NCBI RefSeq assembly: GCF_022829445.1
Contig: NZ_JAKSXY010000049.1
Coordinates: 62,001-126,000 of the forward strand
Direction of reading: 5' to 3'
Length of the DNA stretch: 64,000 nt
Origin: Methylobacterium sp. J-068
GTDB taxonomy: Bacteria; Pseudomonadota; Alphaproteobacteria; Rhizobiales; Beijerinckiaceae
Shown: piece after piece, positions 1 to 7,463 of the stretch
How the letters are laid out: each line of letters starts with the position of its first letter
Numbering within the stretch: the first letter of the stretch is position 1
Translations under genes and position numbers: made by a program
Notes under the pieces: model-generated
Databases searched by the model: none
Told to the model about the DNA's origin: nothing
Seen by the model: the letters and a program-made list of their open reading frames with translations, nothing else

Positions 1-885
1 CACGCCCTCGTTGGCCTCGAACCCGTCCATCTCGACGAGGAGCTGGTTCAGGGTCTGCTCGCGCTCGTCGTTGCCGCCGCCGAGGCCGGCGCCGCGGTGA
101 CGGCCGACCGCGTCGATCTCGTCGATGAAGATGATGCAGGGTGCGTTCTTCTTGGCCTGCTCGAACATGTCGCGGACACGCGATGCGCCGACGCCCACGA
201 ACATCTCCACGAAGTCGGAGCCCGAGATGGTGAAGAACGGCACGTTCGCCTCGCCCGCGACGGCCCGGGCGATCAGGGTCTTACCCGTGCCGGGAGGTCC
301 GACGAGGAGCACGCCGCGCGGGATGCGGCCGCCGAGGCGCTGGAACTTCTGCGGATCGCGCAGGAACTCGACGATCTCCTGCAGATCCTCCTTGGCCTCC
401 TCGACGCCGGCGACGTCGTCGAAGCTCACGCGGCCGGACGCCTCGGTGAGGAGCTTGGCCTTCGACTTGCCGAAACCCATGGCGCGGCCGGCCCCCGACT
501 GCATCTGCCGCGACAGGAAGATCCAGGCGCCGATGAAGACGAGGATCGGCAGCCAGCTCACGAGCAGCTGGATGAACCAGGGCGTGTTGTCGGAGGGCGG
601 ACGCGCGGTGATCTGCACGCCCTTGCTCTGGAGCTTCGACACCAGGCTCGGATCGTTGGGGGCGTAGGAGGTAAAGTTACCGCCGCCGACATAGGTGCCG
701 CTGACGTCCTGCCCGGAGATCACAACCGTCTGGATCTTGCCGGAATCGGCATCGTTCAGAAGCTGGCTGTAGGCGATCTCGGAGCCGCCACCGCGATGAC
801 CCGGATTCTGGAACAGGGTCACGAGGGCGAGCACGAGCAGGAAGATGACGACCCACAAGGCGAAGTTGCGGAAATTCGGGTTCAT
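1..885 (-). CDS. ftsH: ATP-dependent zinc metalloprotease FtsH (N-terminal part)
   Basis: Inner-membrane AAA+ protease that degrades misfolded membrane proteins and short-lived regulators. The visible 295 residues hold a first membrane helix (about 6-26), a periplasmic segment, a second helix (about 103-125), the Walker A motif GPPGTGKT (196-203) and the Walker B motif IIFIDEID (251-258). The protein leaves the window just after the AAA region [10 protein letters not shown], so the HExxH zinc site is not seen. The start ATG at 885 fits the usual N-terminus of alphaproteobacterial FtsH ([11 protein letters not shown]). tilS lies 232 bp upstream on the same strand, the usual neighbour, but a promoter in the gap suggests separate transcription. 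The identity is clear; only the C-terminus is missing. Confidence 0.97.
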   Translation of the reverse strand, partial: MNPNFRNFALWVVIFLLVLALVTLFQNPGHRGGGSEIAYSQLLNDADSGKIQTVVISGQDVSGTYVGGGNFTSYAPNDPSLVSKLQSKGVQITARPPSDNTPWFIQLLVSWLPILVFIGAWIFLSRQMQSGAGRAMGFGKSKAKLLTEASGRVSFDDVAGVEEAKEDLQEIVEFLRDPQKFQRLGGRIPRGVLLVGPPGTGKTLIARAVAGEANVPFFTISGSDFVEMFVGVGASRVRDMFEQAKKNAPCIIFIDEIDAVGRHRGAGLGGGNDEREQTLNQLLVEMDGFEANEGV

Positions 886-954
886 CGATCAATCCCTGGA
901 GGCATCCGGATCCGCAGCGCGATCGGGGCGTATCATTCCGGACGCTTGGGGCCA

Positions 955-983
955 ATGTAGGCAGAGCGTCCCCCCTTGCCAAG
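955..983 (-). promoter_or_regulatory. Predicted housekeeping promoter of ftsH
   Basis: Read on the minus strand there is CTTGGC (978-983), a 17-base spacer and CTACAT (955-960). This is close to the alphaproteobacterial vegetative consensus CTTGAC-N17-CTATAT. It would give a leader of about 60 bases before the ftsH ATG. The CTTG start also resembles a sigma-32 -35 element, but the -10 fits that factor poorly. Prediction from pattern only. Confidence 0.5.
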
Positions 984-1044
984 TGAACGCACCCGCTGTG
1001 CCGTTCGCTGGCCCTGCGGCACGGCTGCTCCGGTCTCAGTGTCT

Positions 1045-1111
1045 CTCACAAAACTCCTGCTGCGCTGCCGTACCCAGAGTGAGGACCGGCGGTAGTCGAG
1101 AGTTTTGTGAG
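1045..1111. repeat. 12-bp perfect inverted repeat between tilS and ftsH
   Basis: CTCACAAAACTC at 1045-1056 is matched by its exact complement GAGTTTTGTGAG at 1100-1111, 43 bases apart. The flanks are also partly complementary (CTCAGTG... against ...CACTCTCAG). The arms are AT-richer than the surroundings. It could be a hairpin that separates tilS from ftsH transcription, or the remnant of a small palindromic element; nothing in between codes for protein. Confidence 0.5.
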
Positions 1112-1117
1112 GCACTC

Positions 1118-2176
1118 TCAGTCCCGTCTGGTCTCGGGCGCTCTTCCAGCCCTCCCCCGACGCAAGGGCGCGCGCGACAGAGCCACATCACCGGCCATGT
1201 CACCGGCCACGTCACCGGCGTGGGTTACCTCCACCAGCGAGCCGCGCAGGGTTCGCCGCAGGGGGGCGCCCGCGCGCAGGGCCGGCAGGATCGCGTCGAG
1301 AACGAGGCGCTCCAGGCGTTCCAGGCGTTCCGCACCGTCCGGGCTCACCCGCTCCAGGGCGAGGCCGACGACGCGCAGGGCGATGGCCTCCGGCAGAGCC
1401 TTCAGGGTTTGGCCGTTGAGGCGGATGCTCCCCTCGGGCGACGGCCTTTCCGCCCCGGCGAACGCGGCCTCGGCCGCCGCCTCCAGCGCGGCCGTATCAC
1501 GGGCGCACCGCTCGGCGAGCCGGCACAGGCGCGTGGCGGAAAGGCCCTCCCCCGCCAGGACCGGCATCAGCGCGCGCAGACGCGCGCGCGCGAAGCGGTC
1601 GTCGTGGTTCGACGGGTCGCGGGTGAAGCCGAGGCCGCGCGCCTCGCAATAGGCCACCAGGTCGGCCTTCGGGAGGGTCAGGAAGGGCCGCGCGAGGCGG
1701 AGTCCTCCCGGAAGGACCCGTTCGGCCCGCATGCCCGCCAGCCCGGCCGGGCCGCTTCCGGCGATGAGCCGCATCAGCACGGTCTCGGCCTGATCGTCGC
1801 GCGTGTGGCCGGTGAGCAGGAGGCGGGCCCCGATCCTGCTCGCATGGGCGGCGAGGAGGTCGTAACGGGCCGTCCGGGCCGCAGCCTGGAGGCCGCGCGC
1901 GGGCTTCGGCCCCGTCCAGGCCAGGGTCCGGTGCGGCAGGCCGAGGCGGGCGCTGAGGTCGGCCACGGCCCGGGCTTCCGCGGCGGATTCGGGTCTCAGC
2001 CCGTGGTCGACGGTCGCGACCGCGACCGCGATCGTGTCGGCCGTGCCGATCGCGGCGGCGGCTGCCAGGAGGGCCGTCGAATCGGGGCCGCCCGAGACTG
2101 CGAGCAGCACCCTGCCCCGCTCACCCGCGAGATGGGGACGAAGCGCGGCCTCGATGGCGGCGTCGGCCGGGCTCAG
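1118..2176 (-). CDS. tilS: tRNA(Ile)-lysidine synthase
   Basis: Modifies C34 of the CAU-anticodon isoleucine tRNA to lysidine with ATP, so that AUA is read correctly. The PP-loop ATPase motif SGGPDST lies at residues 28-34, and the tRNA-binding signature LLTGHTRDDQAETVLMRL follows. No ATG, GTG or TTG lies at a suitable place. The most likely start is a CTG at 2176 that overlaps the cpoB stop as CTGA, giving 352 residues. That is on the short side for the family, so the C-terminal tRNA-binding part is reduced. The tail contains a repeated AGDVAGDMAGDVA segment coded by a 12-bp tandem repeat. Function is secure, start uncertain. Confidence 0.92.
   Translation of the reverse strand: MSPADAAIEAALRPHLAGERGRVLLAVSGGPDSTALLAAAAAIGTADTIAVAVATVDHGLRPESAAEARAVADLSARLGLPHRTLAWTGPKPARGLQAAARTARYDLLAAHASRIGARLLLTGHTRDDQAETVLMRLIAGSGPAGLAGMRAERVLPGGLRLARPFLTLPKADLVAYCEARGLGFTRDPSNHDDRFARARLRALMPVLAGEGLSATRLCRLAERCARDTAALEAAAEAAFAGAERPSPEGSIRLNGQTLKALPEAIALRVVGLALERVSPDGAERLERLERLVLDAILPALRAGAPLRRTLRGSLVEVTHAGDVAGDMAGDVALSRAPLRRGRAGRAPETRRD
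1184..1219. repeat. 12-bp tandem repeat, three copies, near the tilS 3' end
   Basis: Three consecutive units of the form CAygTCACCGGC (1184-1195, 1196-1207, 1208-1219) keep the tilS reading frame and encode repeated AGDV/AGDM in the last 35 residues. Units differ at one to three positions. Likely replication slippage in a tolerant C-terminal tail. Confidence 0.7.
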
Positions 2177-3123
2177 GCGCTGCAGCGCGCGCGCTTCTGC
2201 TCGCGCGTCACGCCCTGGCGAACGGATGCGCTGGCGGAGGGGAACTTGCGCTCCAGTTCCGCCAGGGTGGCGCAGGCCTGCTCGCGGGCGCCGAGGGCGT
2301 GGAGCGAGGCGCCGAGCTTCAGCATGGCCTCGGGGGCCTGGGCCGAGCGGGCATAGTCGGTGGAGACCTTCAGGAACTGCTCCGCCGCCTCGCGGTTGCG
2401 GTTGCGCTGGAGATAGCTCTCGCCGAGCCAATAGGTCGCGGACGGCACCAGGGCGTCGCGCGGATGCGACTGGATGAACTGGCGCAGGCCCATCTCGGCC
2501 TGCTCGTACTGGCGTTGGAGGATGTAGGCGTAGGCCGTCTCGTAATCGGCGCGCGCGTCGCCCGATCCGGTGGACGCGACGCTGGGCGCGCGGGGCGGGT
2601 TCGGCAGGGCGCCGGTGGTCGGCACCCGGCCGGGCGGCGCGAGGTCGACCGGACCGCCGAGGCCCGGCGGTGTCAGGCCCGGTTCCTCCTCGTCGGCCTC
2701 GACCACCGTCGGGGGCACGCTGCGCCCGCGCGGTGCCTCGGCCACGGGGACGCTCGGCGTGGTGGTGCCGAGCTGCATCGGCGTGCCGGGGCGGCCGGGA
2801 TTCTGCTCGGGATCGAAGGCGTCGCTGCGCTTCTGCGGCTTCGTCGCGGCCGGATTGGTGCCGGACGGCGCGCTCGGGCGCCCGCCCTTCGCCTCTTGCA
2901 GGCGGAATTCCACGTCCTCCTGGAACTTGCGCAGCTGCTCCTTCAGCTGCCGGTTCTCGTGTTGAAGGGTCTCGATCTGCCCGGCGGTCTGGCGCGACTG
3001 GTTCTCGAGCCGGTTCAGCCGGACGACGAACTCCGAGGCGTCCTGCGCCATCGCCGGCCCCGGGGAGCCGGAAACGAGGCAGGCTGCGGAGGCGCAGGTT
3101 GCGAGGAGGAGGCGGCGGAGCAT
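2173..3123 (-). CDS. cpoB: Cell division coordinator CpoB / YbgF, Tol-Pal associated
   Basis: Periplasmic protein that couples the Tol-Pal machine to peptidoglycan synthesis during constriction. The start ATG at 3123 gives 316 residues. A signal peptide ends near PAMA-QD (about residue 26), followed by a coiled-coil trimerisation segment (about 30-75), a proline-rich linker, and C-terminal TPR repeats. The TPR part holds the family pattern YETAYAYILQRQYEQAE and YWLGESYLQRNRNREAAEQF. It lies 98 bp downstream of pal on the same strand and overlaps the start of tilS, the order found in most alphaproteobacteria. The upstream in-frame extension of the reading frame has no signal peptide and was discarded. 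Confidence 0.93.
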   Translation of the reverse strand: MLRRLLLATCASAACLVSGSPGPAMAQDASEFVVRLNRLENQSRQTAGQIETLQHENRQLKEQLRKFQEDVEFRLQEAKGGRPSAPSGTNPAATKPQKRSDAFDPEQNPGRPGTPMQLGTTTPSVPVAEAPRGRSVPPTVVEADEEEPGLTPPGLGGPVDLAPPGRVPTTGALPNPPRAPSVASTGSGDARADYETAYAYILQRQYEQAEMGLRQFIQSHPRDALVPSATYWLGESYLQRNRNREAAEQFLKVSTDYARSAQAPEAMLKLGASLHALGAREQACATLAELERKFPSASASVRQGVTREQKRARCSA

Positions 3124-3221
3124 GGCGGTCGTCACCGATGATCGGATGGTGGAAGGGCGCTGGATAACAGTGGCGCCCCTCCACGGCAAAAGTCGGGCCT
3201 CGCGTGCCGGTCGGGTCGTCC

Positions 3222-3722
3222 CTACGAGCCGGCGCCGCGATCGAGGACGGTGACGGCGCGGCGGTTCTGCGACCAGCACGAGATGTCGTTGCACACCGCC
3301 ACCGGGCGCTCCTTGCCGTAGGAGACGGTGCGGATGCGGCCGCCCGCGATGCCGCGCGAGGCGAGGTAGTCCTTCACCGATTGGGCCCGGCGCTCGCCGA
3401 GCGAGAAGTTGTACTCGCGCGTGCCGCGCTCGTCGGCATGGCCCTCGATGAGGAAGGTGTAGCGCGGGTAGCGCTGCAGCCAGTTCGCCTGCTTGTCGAG
3501 GGTGGCGGTGGCGGTCGGGGTCAGGTCGGTGGAATCCGATTCGAAGAACACCCGGTCGCCGACATTCACCACGAAGTCCTGGGCGCTGCCGGGCGTGTTG
3601 GCGCCACCGCCGAAGCCGGACGCGTCGGCGAGATCCTTGTCGTTGGTGCAGGCGGCGACGCTGAGCGCGGCGCAGAGGGCGGCCGCCAGCGGAAACACGC
3701 GGAAGCGCGCAATCATGGACAT
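3222..3722 (-). CDS. pal: Peptidoglycan-associated lipoprotein Pal
   Basis: Outer-membrane lipoprotein that binds peptidoglycan and partners TolB. With the ATG at 3722, preceded by an AGGAGA ribosome-binding site, it has 166 residues. A lipoprotein signal ends in the lipobox VAAC (acylated Cys25), followed by an OmpA-like domain with GHADERGTREYNFSLGERRA. The C-terminal VCNDISCWSQNRRAV segment is typical of alphaproteobacterial Pal. tolB, normally directly upstream, is absent; the next upstream gene is an HPt protein. A second in-frame ATG at 3716 is possible but less well spaced. Confidence 0.95.
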   Translation of the reverse strand: MSMIARFRVFPLAAALCAALSVAACTNDKDLADASGFGGGANTPGSAQDFVVNVGDRVFFESDSTDLTPTATATLDKQANWLQRYPRYTFLIEGHADERGTREYNFSLGERRAQSVKDYLASRGIAGGRIRTVSYGKERPVAVCNDISCWSQNRRAVTVLDRGAGS

Positions 3723-4041
3723 GATCCTGTTCTCCTGGGACGCAATCACCGACGGGGCCGAGGCGGGGCCGGTGATGTCGCCGCGTGGGCCCCCACGGGG
3801 CCACGTAGATGCCGGTACTTAGCGAGACTCGGTTAAGCGAAGGTTCCGTCAACCCTGATGGGGCCTTCGCTCGACGGGATCTTGCCGGATGCGAACGCGT
3901 CGAAAGCCTGACCGGCCGTCGATGTCACGCCTCCGGCCATCGGCCGAGATTGCGGCGGCGGCGCGTCGCCCGGCCGGTCGTGAACGATTACGGTCAAGCT
4001 GTTGCGGCGGCGCAACAGGCCGGATGGCGGCGCTCGTGCCG
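3723..4041. other. Intergenic region between pal and the HPt gene
   Basis: About 320 bp without a supported gene. It contains AGCGAAGG (3836-3843) and its complement CCTTCGCT (3864-3871), a possible hairpin with a 20-base loop that could end the HPt transcript before pal. The pal promoter probably lies between 3740 and 3835, but I see no clear consensus. The reading frames across it have no recognisable protein and shadow each other. Confidence 0.4.
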
Positions 4042-4476
4042 TCAGGCCCCTGCCTCGATCACGCCGATCGCCGAGATGGCGCGCGCCGCCGCCCGGCGGG
4101 CGGATTCCAGGGGGGCTGTCAGGTCGGCGCCGCCCAGACAAGCCTGTTCCATCTCCGAGCAGCGCTTGGAGAGGTCGTGAAATCCCAGGGACCCGCTGAC
4201 CGAGAGCAGGGTGTGGGCGTCGTGCCCGAGCACGCCACGCTCCGAGGGAGACGCAAGCAGACGCTGGCCGATCTCGACCTTCAGGCGTCCGAGCAGATCC
4301 AGAAGCCGGTCGGCTCCGAAGATCTCCTCCAGTTCGCCGAGGGTGCGCGGGTCGTAGACCGCCTGGTCGGCGGGCGCGATCACGCCATCGGGAGTCGAAC
4401 CGGACTTCGGAGCATTGGAGGAGCCGTCCGGGTCTGCTTCCGCCTGCGGTCTCTCAAGGGGCGGATCATTCGGCAT
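4042..4476 (-). CDS. Histidine phosphotransfer (HPt) domain protein
   Basis: Stand-alone HPt protein of 144 residues, predicted to carry a phosphoryl group between a hybrid histidine kinase and a response regulator. The domain occupies roughly residues 45-140. The phospho-accepting histidine is His88 in HDAHTLLSVSGSLGF, matching the family pattern AHxLKGxxxxLG although the usual Lys-Gly is Leu-Ser. The first 40 residues are polar and probably disordered. No kinase is adjacent. A single-domain response regulator starts 112 bp away on the opposite strand, so the two share a promoter region and may be partners. The partner kinase is unknown. Confidence 0.8.
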   Translation of the reverse strand: MPNDPPLERPQAEADPDGSSNAPKSGSTPDGVIAPADQAVYDPRTLGELEEIFGADRLLDLLGRLKVEIGQRLLASPSERGVLGHDAHTLLSVSGSLGFHDLSKRCSEMEQACLGGADLTAPLESARRAAARAISAIGVIEAGA

Positions 4477-4588
4477 GGCATCGTCCAGAGGTCTTCAGCC
4501 CGCAGGTGTGCGCGGAAACACTGCACCCGTTGATCGGGGCTTAACGAATATCTGACCAATTCGGCGTTGCAAAGATTTGGTGCGACCG

Positions 4589-4999
4589 ATGCGACAGCGT
4601 CAAGTGCTCATCGTGGAAGACAATTACCTCCTGCTCGACATGCTCACGGGCGTGTGCGAGCGCTATGGCCTCGCTGTCGTCTCGGCGTCCAGCGGCGAGG
4701 CCGCGGTGGCGGCGATCCGGCAGGCGGGGTCCGACCCACGCGGCGGCGATCTCGCGCTGCTGATCACGGACATCCATCTTCCCGGGCTGATCGATGGCTG
4801 GGCCGTGGCGGATTCCTACCACGCGCTCAATCCCGGACTGCCGGTGATCTACACCTCCACCGGCGGCCGCAGCGATCGGCGCGCCGTGCCCAACAGCATC
4901 TTCCTCAGCAAGCCCTTCCGCATCCAGGACGTGGTCGCCCTCGCCGGCGTGATGATGCAGGCAGAGCCCCCGTCGACGGCGCTTCGCGCCGCGGGCTGA
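4589..4999 (+). CDS. Single-domain response regulator receiver
   Basis: 136-residue protein made only of a receiver domain. The acidic pair is Glu10-Asp11, the phosphorylation site Asp61 (LLITDIHLPG) and the conserved lysine Lys108 (FLSKPF). No output domain follows, so it probably acts by protein contact, as a phosphate sink, or in a relay with the divergent HPt protein. ATG at 4589 is chosen because it places the VLIVEDN strand at the usual distance; in-frame TTG (4577) and GTG (4580) lie just upstream. hemC lies 11 bp beyond its end on the other strand. Confidence 0.88.
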   Translation: MRQRQVLIVEDNYLLLDMLTGVCERYGLAVVSASSGEAAVAAIRQAGSDPRGGDLALLITDIHLPGLIDGWAVADSYHALNPGLPVIYTSTGGRSDRRAVPNSIFLSKPFRIQDVVALAGVMMQAEPPSTALRAAG

Positions 5000-5010
5000 G
5001 TCGAGACCGT

Positions 5011-5934
5011 CTACTGGAGGTGCCGGGCGTAGGTATCGCCCGCCGCGCGCTTCAGTTCGGCGCCGGCCTCCTGCCCGATCCGGGCCGCATCGGCCACGGC
5101 GCCCGAGCGCCGCACGGCCCAATGGGCGCTGCCGTCGGGAAGGAACAGCAGGCCGTCGAGATCGAGCCTGTCGCCGTCGATGCGCGCGAGCGCCGCGATG
5201 GGGGTGCGGCAGGAGCCGTCGAGTTCCGCGAGCAGGCCCCGCTCGGCGGCGAGTTCGGTCGTCGCGCGCGCCGAGACCAGGGGTTCGAGCAGGGCGCGCA
5301 CCGGCGCATCCGCCTCGCGGCACTCGATGCCGAGCGCTCCTTGCGCCACCGCCGGCAACATCTCCTCCACGGACAGGACGCTGCGCGCCATGTCGGCCAT
5401 CCCCAAGCGCTCCAGGCCGCAGAGCGCCAGGAGGGTCGCGTCGCAGGTCCCCTCCTCCAGCTTGCGCATCCGGGTGTTGGCGTTGCCGCGCAAGGGCACG
5501 ATCCGCAGGTCGGGCCGGCGCATCAGGACCTGCGCGGCCCGGCGCAGGGAGGAGGTGCCCACCCGCGAGCCGGGTGCCAGATCGGCGAGGCCGGCCGCCG
5601 CGCGGGACAGGAAGGCGTCGCGCGGGTCGTCCCGCTCCAGGATGCAGGCGATGATCAGCCCGTCCGGCAGCCAGGTCTCGACGTCCTTCATCGAGTGGAC
5701 GGCGACATCGACGGCGTCAGCGTAGAGCGCCTGCTCCAGTTCCTTGGTGAACAGGCCCTTCCCGCCGATCTCCGACAGGGGACGGTCGAGGATGCGGTCG
5801 GCCACCGTGTTGACCACCACGATCTCGGTTTCCAGTCCCGGATGGGCCGCCACGATCTTGTCGCGGACCATGCCGGTCTGAGCCAGGGCCATCGGGCTGC
5901 CGCGTGTGCCGATACGCAGGGGACGTTGGATCAT
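5011..5934 (-). CDS. hemC: Porphobilinogen deaminase (hydroxymethylbilane synthase)
   Basis: Joins four porphobilinogen molecules into hydroxymethylbilane, the linear precursor of haem, sirohaem and cobalamin; cytoplasmic. The protein is 307 residues, the normal length. Landmarks are RIGTRGSPMALAQ at the N-terminus, the catalytic Asp84 in HSMKDV, the RxGTSSLRR phosphate site (124-132), and Cys242 in DGSCRTPIA that holds the dipyrromethane cofactor. It converges on the response regulator gene and is followed by no other haem gene here. The upstream ribosome-binding site is weak. Confidence 0.97.
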   Translation of the reverse strand: MIQRPLRIGTRGSPMALAQTGMVRDKIVAAHPGLETEIVVVNTVADRILDRPLSEIGGKGLFTKELEQALYADAVDVAVHSMKDVETWLPDGLIIACILERDDPRDAFLSRAAAGLADLAPGSRVGTSSLRRAAQVLMRRPDLRIVPLRGNANTRMRKLEEGTCDATLLALCGLERLGMADMARSVLSVEEMLPAVAQGALGIECREADAPVRALLEPLVSARATTELAAERGLLAELDGSCRTPIAALARIDGDRLDLDGLLFLPDGSAHWAVRRSGAVADAARIGQEAGAELKRAAGDTYARHLQ

Positions 5935-6163
5935 GGACGCGGATCACTCGGGCGCGGGACGAAGACGGTTGCTCTAGGTACGCAGTCCGGGCGGCGCTGT
6001 CACCGCCATCCGTCGCAACCGCGCGATCATCGGAACCCTTTCGAAACCACATCCACAGGTCGCAATCCATGACCCTGGCCGTGTTAAGGTGGTTCTCACC
6101 GCGTTCCGGCCAAGTTCCGCGTCACGGACACCCTCGGGATCGAGGCATCGCGGACGCCGGGTG

Positions 6164-6514
6164 ATGAAGCGCAGCAAGCTCGAGGCCTATTACCGCGACC
6201 AGTTCGGTGCTCCCGAGAGCGACGCGGTCGAGCCGGACGACGCCCCACCGGTCCGCCGGCGCCGGCCCGAGCCCAGGCGGCGGGATGCGCGGCGGGGCGG
6301 ATTCGGCGTGTTCCGGATGCTCAAGCTGACGCTGATGCTCGGTCCGATGGCGCTCCTGCTCGGCGCGACCCTGTTGATGGATTGCAACCGCTCGGCGCAG
6401 GGATCGTGGGTGCCGGAGATCCTGCGCGGCACGGCCTGCGCCCGCCGCGATCTCGCGGGCCGTGTCTTCTCCCTGGACAGCAACCTGCGCACCGTCGCCA
6501 ACGCGATTCGCTAG
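6164..6514 (+). CDS. Small single-pass membrane protein, paralogue A
   Basis: 116 residues of unknown function. A basic N-terminal cytoplasmic stretch (Arg-rich, residues 30-48) precedes one hydrophobic helix (about 53-72, MLKLTLMLGPMALLLGATLL). An outside tail follows with two cysteines, in MDCNRS and GTACARRDL. The next gene has the same plan and a similar C-terminal pattern (Cys, about 20 residues, Cys-x-Arg/Ala-x3-x-Gly-Arg). The start ATG at 6164 overlaps a GTG and is not preceded by a strong ribosome-binding site. I do not recognise a named family. A bitopic inner-membrane protein with an exported disulfide loop is inferred. Confidence 0.6.
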   Translation: MKRSKLEAYYRDQFGAPESDAVEPDDAPPVRRRRPEPRRRDARRGGFGVFRMLKLTLMLGPMALLLGATLLMDCNRSAQGSWVPEILRGTACARRDLAGRVFSLDSNLRTVANAIR

Positions 6515-6669
6515 GCTCGTGAAGGGGAAGGGCGAACATGGTTTGTCGCGAGAACGCCGCGCCCTCCGGGCATCCGGCCGGCGCGGGGACGGTCGCAGAC
6601 CGAAGCCAAGTCGTCGCGCGCGCGTGACGGCAGGATCGTCGAGAAGTCCGGCGCAGCCGTGAGGTCGGA

Positions 6670-7125
6670 ATGGAACGCTTGAGGGGCGCGATGGCCGCCG
6701 ACGACACGATGCCGGGACGCGTGGCCGAAGCGCCGATCGGCGGCCCGACCGCGGAAGAACTCCGAAGGGACGAGGAGGCGCGGGCGCGTGAGCGTGCGAT
6801 GCGGGAGCGCCTCGCCAGCGGCACGTCCCATGTGCCGTCCGCGCGGAGGGGGCCGTCCTGGTCCGCCGCGCTCCGCGAGGATGAGGAGTCGCGCCCGATC
6901 AGCCTCGGCTGGAAGGCCTCCCTCCTCCTCAACCTCGTCCTGCTGACCGGGCCGCTCGGCCTCGTCATCGCCCTGCCGCCGCTGCTGGAGTGCCGAGCCC
7001 GCGAGGCGCGCTTCGGGTTCTTCACCGGCGAGACTCTCGGGAACTGCACCGCCCGGGGCATCGAGGGCCGCCTCCGGCGGCTCGACGATCGCATCAAGAT
7101 GCTGGTGCGCGGTTCGGGCCGCTGA
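6670..7125 (+). CDS. Small single-pass membrane protein, paralogue B
   Basis: 151 residues of unknown function. A charged N-terminal part with a heptad-like Glu/Arg stretch (about 27-52) is followed by one membrane helix (about 80-103, ASLLLNLVLLTGPLGLVIAL). The tail carries cysteines in LLECRARE and LGNCTARGIEGRLRRLD. The membrane-plus-two-cysteine layout matches the gene 155 bp upstream, so the two look like an old tandem duplication with a longer N-terminus here. They lie on the same strand and may be co-transcribed. The final residues (RLRRLDDRIKMLVR) look amphipathic. Confidence 0.65.
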   Translation: MERLRGAMAADDTMPGRVAEAPIGGPTAEELRRDEEARARERAMRERLASGTSHVPSARRGPSWSAALREDEESRPISLGWKASLLLNLVLLTGPLGLVIALPPLLECRAREARFGFFTGETLGNCTARGIEGRLRRLDDRIKMLVRGSGR

Positions 7126-7129
7126 GCCG

Positions 7130-7429
7130 TCAGAAGGCCTGTAGCGTCAGCTCGGTGTGCTCGACGCTCGGCGGCGCCTCGAAGCAGGGCGAGACCATCG
7201 CACGGTAATCCTTCCAGGCCTGCGAGCCGGTGAAGTCCACGGTGTGGTTCTCCAGGGTCTCCCACTCGATGTGCAGACGGTAGCGCTGCGGCTTCTCGAT
7301 GGAGCGGCGCACCGCGAAGCTGCGGCAGCCCTTGGCGGCCTTGAAGATCGCCGAGGCCTTGGCGATGCCGGCCTCGAACTCGGCCTCCAGGCCGGGCTTG
7401 ACGTCGATCTGTGCGATTTCGAGGATCAT
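7130..7429 (-). CDS. ABM-fold (antibiotic biosynthesis monooxygenase) domain protein
   Basis: 99-residue single-domain protein with the dimeric alpha-beta barrel pattern of the ABM family: IAQIDVKPGLEAEFE, a central SFAVRRSIEKPQRYRLHIEWE, and HTVDFTGSQAWKDYRAMV. Members range from cofactor-free monooxygenases to haem-degrading and regulatory proteins, so the reaction cannot be named. It is 34 bp downstream of the Kdo-hydroxylase-like gene on the same strand and is probably co-transcribed with it. Its stop is only 4 bp from the stop of paralogue B, with which it converges. Confidence 0.8.
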   Translation of the reverse strand: MILEIAQIDVKPGLEAEFEAGIAKASAIFKAAKGCRSFAVRRSIEKPQRYRLHIEWETLENHTVDFTGSQAWKDYRAMVSPCFEAPPSVEHTELTLQAF

Positions 7430-7463
7430 AGGGGGGCTCCGTCCGGAAGGGATGATGAGGGGG

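Noticed and set aside
1118..3184. 688-codon frame ending in TilS
   Set aside because: The first half overlaps cpoB in another frame and has no protein character; TilS starts near 2176.
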